From Oscillospiraceae bacterium (GTDB lineage: Bacteria; Bacillota; Clostridia; Oscillospirales; Ruminococcaceae): DNA of 64,000 nt. The translations under genes were made by a program, and so were the position numbers. Shown here piece by piece: positions 59,861 to 64,000 of this stretch (the stretch's first letter is position 1; each line of letters opens with the position of its first letter). Location: NCBI GenBank assembly GCA_022835495.1, contig BQOK01000001.1, forward strand, positions 2,170,001 to 2,234,000. Reading direction: 5' to 3'. The notes beneath the pieces are model-generated. The model made no database searches. It worked only from the letters and a program-made list of their open reading frames with translations, and was not told where the DNA came from.

Positions 59861-59891
59861 ATGATAAACTATGGTGTAACACCATAGTCAA
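59861..59891 (-). promoter_or_regulatory. MerR-type promoter with 19-bp spacer
   Basis: TTGACT (59886-59891) and TATCAT (59861-59866) on the minus strand are 19 bases apart. The spacer is covered by the perfect palindrome ACTATGGTG-TAA-CACCATAGT (59868-59888). Over-long spacers with an operator inside are the hallmark of promoters remodelled by MerR proteins. Confidence 0.93.
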
Positions 59892-59909
59892 GAGGGAGAA
59901 TTGTGAAGA

Positions 59910-60764
59910 ATGAGTGAACCTTTCGGCAGCCTGTTTACCACCGGCCAATTTGCCGCGCTCTGCGGCACCACCAAGGACACCCTGTTTCATTATGATCGCA
60001 TCGGCCTGTTAAAACCCCGCAGCGTGGGCTCAAACGGCTATCGAAGGTACACCTCGGCCCAGCTGTTCGATTTTGATCTCATCCGGGTGCTGCAGCAGGC
60101 AGGCAGCACCCTGGAAGAGATCAAATGGTACCGCCAGCACTACGACTCCGCGCATTTTCTGCTTCTTCTGGAGGAAAAGCAGGCCGGAATCCGCACCCGG
60201 CTGGAACAGCTGGCCCGCATGGAACAAATGCTCGCCCACGTGGCCGCCACCACCCGCCGCGCCCTGGCCGAAACCTACGATGTGCCCCGGGCAGAGCCGC
60301 AGCAGGCCGAGCAATTACTGGTGGTGGGGCTGAAAAAGGGCGAGGGCGAACACACCGACGGTGTTGCCGCCCGGGTGAGCGAGCACCTGGCCCTGTGCGA
60401 AAAGTACCGGCTCACCGACCGCTTCCCCCTGGGTTCAGTCATTTTAAAGGAGGACGTTCTGGCCGGCAGCAGCCTGGAAAGCTACTTTTTCAGCCGGGTC
60501 CCGCCGGATTTTTCGGGCGGGCCGCTGCTGGAAAAACCGGCCGGCCTTTACGCCACCATCGTGCACAAGGGCCCTTTGGAGGCCTTCAACGAGCCCTATC
60601 ACGCACTCTTGGCCTATGTGGGGCGGCAGGGCTATGCGGTGTGCGGCAACGCGTACGTATTTGATCTCATCACTTACCTTGCCAGCGGCTCCGAGCAGGA
60701 ATACGTGGTGCAGATCTCAATCCAGATCGAAAAGCGGGGGTGTCCCCGCAGCGCCCGTGGTTGA
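59910..60764 (+). CDS. MerR-family regulator with drug-sensing domain (BmrR-like)
   Basis: A 284-residue regulator. Residues 8-78 form the MerR winged helix (FTTGQFAALCGTTKDTLFHYDRIGLL, GYRRYTSAQL), followed by a dimerising coiled coil (EEKQAGIRTRLEQLARMEQML) and a C-terminal GyrI-like ligand domain (about 130-284). The operator lies between it and the MATE gene, so it likely senses drugs and activates the pump while limiting its own synthesis. The start has GAGGGAG 11 bases upstream. Confidence 0.92.
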   Translation: MSEPFGSLFTTGQFAALCGTTKDTLFHYDRIGLLKPRSVGSNGYRRYTSAQLFDFDLIRVLQQAGSTLEEIKWYRQHYDSAHFLLLLEEKQAGIRTRLEQLARMEQMLAHVAATTRRALAETYDVPRAEPQQAEQLLVVGLKKGEGEHTDGVAARVSEHLALCEKYRLTDRFPLGSVILKEDVLAGSSLESYFFSRVPPDFSGGPLLEKPAGLYATIVHKGPLEAFNEPYHALLAYVGRQGYAVCGNAYVFDLITYLASGSEQEYVVQISIQIEKRGCPRSARG

Positions 60765-60878
60765 ATCTTTATGGCAGGGCGCGTTTCCCCGGTGCAGCGG
60801 CCCTGCGCTCCAATGCTTCTGTTCCTGTTTTCCGGTTGCGGGGCCTTGGTGATACAGGCTCTGTCCGTCCTTTGATTC

Positions 60879-60922
60879 AAAAAACACGCGGCCCGGGGTA
60901 TTCCCCGGGCCGCGTGTTTTTA
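60879..60922. terminator. Bidirectional terminator, MerR gene/pyrimidine phosphorylase
   Basis: AAAAACACGCGGCCCGGGG and its complement form a 19-bp perfect stem with loop TATT, A5 and T5 at its ends. Confidence 0.92.
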
Positions 60923-60940
60923 TCAACCGGGCAATGGCGT

Positions 60941-62263
60941 TCAGAACCGCTCCACGCCGTCCTTTGTCACCCGCGCCAACACCAGCGGCGGCAGGGCCTG
61001 CGGCGCATCGCCAAAGGTGAGCGCCTCCCGGAACATGGCCTCAGCGGGATCCAGCTTTTCCTCGTGCTCGGTGTAAAAGGTGGCGATTGCCTCGCCCTTT
61101 TCCACCCGATCCCCTGCTTTTTTATGCAGCACGATCCCGGCCGCAAAATCAATGCCATCCTCTTTTTTAATGCGCCCGGCCCCCAGCACCACGCTGGACG
61201 AACCGATCTTCTCGGTGTCGGTGGCCGTCAGCCAGCCGCTGGTCCGGGCCAAAACCTCGCGGCTGAAGCGCGCTTTGTGAAATTTGCCCGCATCGTCCAG
61301 CACGGCCGTGTCGCCGCCCTGCGCGGCAAACATCTGCTTCAGCTTTTCGTAGGCGGCGCCGCTGGCCACAGCCTGCTCGGCCAGGCGGCGGCACTCCTCC
61401 AATCCGCCCTTGCCCGCCAGGTGCAGCATGTTGGCGGCCAGCTGGTAGCACACCTCGGTCAGGTCGGCGGGGCCTTCGCCCTTCAGCACCTGCACCGATT
61501 CAATGACCTCCAGGCTGTTGCCTATGTTATGGCCAAGGGGGGTGTCCATATCCGTGATCAGGGCGGCCACCTTCCGGCCGTTGTGCCAGCCGATGTTCAC
61601 CATGGCCTGGGCCAGCTCAATGGAGCCTTCCAGGGTTTTCATAAAGGCGCCGTTGCCGGTCTTCACGTCCAGCAGAATGCAGTCGGACCCGGCGGCCAGC
61701 TTTTTGCTCATAATAGAGCTTGCAATCAGCGGCACGCAGCCGATGGTGGCCGTCACGTCCCGCAAAGCGTACATTTTTTTGTCCGCGGGGGCCAGGTTGC
61801 CGCTCTGGCCGATCACGCTGATGCCGATCCGGTTCACTTGGTCAAAAAAGCGCTGGCGATCCAGGCTTGTTTCGGTGCCGGGCACGGCCTCCATCTTGTC
61901 CACCGTGCCGCCCGTGTGCCCCAGGCCCCGGCCGCTCATCTTGGCGATCTTGACCCCGCAGGCCGCCACGATGGGCGCGATCACCAGGGTGGTCTTGTCG
62001 CCCACACCGCCGGTGGAGTGTTTGTCCGCCTTTACCCCCTCAATGGCCGACAGGTCCACCATGTCGCCCGAATGGGCCATGATCTGGGTAAGCTGCGCGG
62101 TTTCAGCGTCGGTCATGCCTTTTAAATAAATGGCCATCAGCAAAGCGCTCATCTGGTAATCGGGCACATCGCCCTTTACAAAGCCGTTTACCGCGAATTC
62201 CAGCTCCTCCCGGTCAAGGGTGCCGCCGTCCCGCTTTTTTGCAATGATGTCATACATGCGCAT
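60941..62263 (-). CDS. pdp: Pyrimidine-nucleoside phosphorylase
   Basis: A 440-residue enzyme cleaving uridine and thymidine (or deoxyuridine) with phosphate to base plus (deoxy)ribose-1-phosphate. The glycine-rich signature SGRGLGHTGGTVDKMEAVPG, DKHSTGGVGDKTT and LLDVKTGNGAFM are family hallmarks; the C-terminal domain has GIVLHKKAGDRVEKGEAI. The start at 62263 follows GGAGG by eight bases. It is 79 bases after a nucleoside permease gene, in the same direction, giving a salvage unit. Confidence 0.94.
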   Translation of the reverse strand: MRMYDIIAKKRDGGTLDREELEFAVNGFVKGDVPDYQMSALLMAIYLKGMTDAETAQLTQIMAHSGDMVDLSAIEGVKADKHSTGGVGDKTTLVIAPIVAACGVKIAKMSGRGLGHTGGTVDKMEAVPGTETSLDRQRFFDQVNRIGISVIGQSGNLAPADKKMYALRDVTATIGCVPLIASSIMSKKLAAGSDCILLDVKTGNGAFMKTLEGSIELAQAMVNIGWHNGRKVAALITDMDTPLGHNIGNSLEVIESVQVLKGEGPADLTEVCYQLAANMLHLAGKGGLEECRRLAEQAVASGAAYEKLKQMFAAQGGDTAVLDDAGKFHKARFSREVLARTSGWLTATDTEKIGSSSVVLGAGRIKKEDGIDFAAGIVLHKKAGDRVEKGEAIATFYTEHEEKLDPAEAMFREALTFGDAPQALPPLVLARVTKDGVERF

Positions 62264-62342
62264 AGGGCCTGCCTCCTTTGGCAAAAGATGCGGCAGCCCC
62301 CGGTCGCCCGGGGGCCGCCTGCAATGATTTTCAAACTGCCGG

Positions 62343-63332
62343 TCAGCGCGAACCCTTGTCGTAGGGAATGCCCTCGGCCTTGGGCGCGCGGCTCTTTTTG
62401 CTGGTAAAAATCAGCACGATCATGGTAACGATATAGGGCAGCATCTGGTAGATGTTGCTGGCGGATTTAACCCCCTCGAAGCTGGGCAAAAACGGGATGC
62501 TGGAGCTGTACGAGGCGATCACCTTGAACAGCGCAAAGAAGAACGAGCCGCCCAAAATGGTCCAGGGGTTCCAGTTGCCGAAGATCATCACGGCCAGCGC
62601 CAGGAAGCCGTAGCCCGCCACGCTGGAGGCAAAGGTGCTGCCCGCCGCCAGGGTGTAGGCAAAGCCGCCGATGCCGCCGAAAATCCCGCCGATCATCACG
62701 CCCGCATAGCGCATTTTATACACATTGATGCCCACCGAATCGGCCGCCTGAGGGTGCTCGCCGCAGGCCCGCAGCCGCAGGCCGAACTTTGTCTTGAACA
62801 GCAGCACCCAGGCGCCGATCAGCAGCAGGATGGCAATGGGGGTGGTAAGGTAAAAATACTTGAAGATCAGGTTGTTCCAAAAACTGGGGTCCGCATCGCC
62901 CAAGCCAAAGGTGGAACGGGTGATGCGCACCCAGGTCGGGATCATGATCTGGGTCTGGCCCTGGCCCTGGATCGCCCAGGTCACCACAATGGCAAAGGCC
63001 GGCGCAAACTGGTTCAGCGCGGTGCCCCCGATGGTCTGGTCCGCCTTCAGGTTGATGGCGGCAAACGCCAGGAACACCGAGTACAGCATGCCGCACAGGC
63101 CCGCCACCAGCACCGCGATAAACACGCCGAGCTGCGGGTGGGCGGGGCCGAAGCCGCTCATGTCCAGCGCCCGCAGGGTAAAGCAGGCCGCCAGTGCGCC
63201 AATCACCATAATACCTTCCAGCGCAATGTTGATCACGCCCGAGCGCTCACTGAACATGCCTCCCAGCGCCACCAGAAGAAGCGGCACCGCAAACACGATG
63301 GTGCAGCTGAGAACGTTGGCTAAGGTGATCAT
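62343..63332 (-). CDS. BMP-family nucleoside ABC transporter permease
   Basis: A 329-residue permease with about ten membrane segments. SGVINIALEGIMVIGAL at the start, KTKFGLRLRACGEHPQAADSVGINV in the cytoplasmic loop and GGIFGGIGGFAYTL match the YufQ/NupQ-type subunit of guanosine/nucleoside importers working with a BmpA-like lipoprotein. It overlaps the preceding permease by four bases (ATGA). Confidence 0.92.
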   Translation of the reverse strand: MITLANVLSCTIVFAVPLLLVALGGMFSERSGVINIALEGIMVIGALAACFTLRALDMSGFGPAHPQLGVFIAVLVAGLCGMLYSVFLAFAAINLKADQTIGGTALNQFAPAFAIVVTWAIQGQGQTQIMIPTWVRITRSTFGLGDADPSFWNNLIFKYFYLTTPIAILLLIGAWVLLFKTKFGLRLRACGEHPQAADSVGINVYKMRYAGVMIGGIFGGIGGFAYTLAAGSTFASSVAGYGFLALAVMIFGNWNPWTILGGSFFFALFKVIASYSSSIPFLPSFEGVKSASNIYQMLPYIVTMIVLIFTSKKSRAPKAEGIPYDKGSR

Positions 63333-64000
63333 TGTTTCGCCTCCTCTTCCTTTTCCTTGCGGCGCATCGAAAGCTTTGCCAGCATGGTGCGCATGAGCAG
63401 GCTGAACGCGGCCAGGTAAATAATGACCGCGATGATGATGTTGGTGGTCTCGCTGGAGAAATTCGGCTGCATGGCGCTGCCGCCCACGCTCAAATAGCTG
63501 ATGAACAGCGAGCTCAGAATGGTACCCAGCGGGTGCGAGTTCGCCAGCAGCGCCACGGGGATGCCGTCGAACCCGCGGGTCAGCAGCACCTTTTCCAGCA
63601 CGTACTGGCCGGTGCCGGCCAGGTAGTAAAGGCCGCCGCCGATGCCGGAAAGCGCGCCCGCGATCACCATGGAGAGCACGATGTTGCGGTTGGCGTTGAT
63701 GCCTGCGTACCGGCTGGCGTTTTTGTTCATGCCGCAGGCCTTGAGCTCATAACCGAACGTGGTCTTCTGCAGCACGATGAACATCACAATGGCAAGCCCC
63801 ACGGCAATGAAAATGCTGATGTTCATGTAAGGGGAGTTGAACGCCTCGTCCAGGCCCAGCTTCGGGATCAGGGCGCCGGGGTTCGCCTTGTTCAGGTCGG
63901 CCGTGCGGTCGCTGTTGGTGGCGCCCCAAAAGTTTGCCAGCGCCTTGGGTGTGTTCGCAAAGATCAGGTTCACCAGATACATGCCGATCCAGTTGAACAT
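63329..64000 (-). CDS. BMP-family nucleoside ABC transporter permease, 5'-truncated
   Basis: The 3' 223 codons of the partner permease; the N-terminus lies beyond the window. LQKTTFGYELKACGMNKNASRYAGIN and GALSGIGGGLYYLAGTGQ match the YufP/NupP-type subunit, and the cytoplasmic C-terminus is Lys/Glu-rich. Presumably ATPase and binding protein genes lie further upstream outside the window. Confidence 0.9.
   Translation of the reverse strand: MFNWIGMYLVNLIFANTPKALANFWGATNSDRTADLNKANPGALIPKLGLDEAFNSPYMNISIFIAVGLAIVMFIVLQKTTFGYELKACGMNKNASRYAGINANRNIVLSMVIAGALSGIGGGLYYLAGTGQYVLEKVLLTRGFDGIPVALLANSHPLGTILSSLFISYLSVGGSAMQPNFSSETTNIIIAVIIYLAAFSLLMRTMLAKLSMRRKEKEEEAKQ

Overview
The window is a GC-rich (roughly 60%), gene-dense piece of a bacterial chromosome. 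It has Gram-positive hallmarks: consensus -35/-10 promoters, strong GGAGG-type ribosome sites, U-tract terminators, a CIRCE element, a gdpP-rplI-dnaB neighbourhood, tilS-hpt-ftsH, and the DUF2508-bofA pair known from spore formers. High GC, CCA-encoding tRNAs and many Clostridia-type small families suggest an anaerobic member of the Oscillospiraceae/Ruminococcaceae (Faecalibacterium/Gemmiger/Subdoligranulum-like). That placement is inference; there is no rRNA or other direct taxonomic marker. No prophage, insertion sequence, CRISPR array or integrase was seen, so this looks like core chromosome with a few niche operons.

Left part (1-13.7 kb): small membrane proteins, a tandem P-loop-type ATPase with a degenerate second half, a nuclease-helicase fusion of the Fe-S XPD/DinG class, an IclR regulator divergent from an RraA-like aldolase across three copies of an AT-rich palindromic box, a U32 peptidase-family tRNA-modification-type protein, and an AraC-regulated sugar ABC transporter whose genes are followed by an esterase.

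Middle-left (13.7-25.5 kb, all minus strand): pcrA-thyX-tmk-DUF2156-GNAT-mltG appears to be one transcription unit with one promoter and one terminator, combining DNA repair, dTTP synthesis and envelope functions. Then secG-rnr, an MFS transporter, and DUF2508-bofA.

Middle (25.6-34.4 kb): a divergent type IIA topoisomerase pair (parE-parC) behind a perfect -35 promoter and a leader hairpin, and a 1310-residue beta-helix surface protein anchored by a C-terminal membrane segment.

34.4-45.6 kb: a long co-directional housekeeping array, rnj-gdpP-rplI-dnaB-tilS-hpt-ftsH plus a zinc-ribbon membrane protein. It is driven by a perfect-consensus promoter with a long, apparently structured leader. rnhA is divergent from it.

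45.7-64 kb: a membrane protein that shares a module with the beta-helix protein, an XRE regulator, mnmA, coaD, three tRNAs (Trp, Asp, Thr), a three-gene lipid-aldehyde-type operon (SCP2-like protein, iron alcohol dehydrogenase, class-3-like aldehyde dehydrogenase) whose promoter is bracketed by two palindromes, a GntR/ABC/zinc-ribbon operon, CIRCE-controlled htpG, a MATE exporter under a textbook 19-bp-spacer MerR-type promoter, and a nucleoside salvage unit (two BMP-family permeases plus pyrimidine-nucleoside phosphorylase) cut by the window edge.

The most unusual signals are the bracketed promoter and its lipid-aldehyde operon, the rnj leader, the shared extracytoplasmic module, and the IclR/RraA box cluster.
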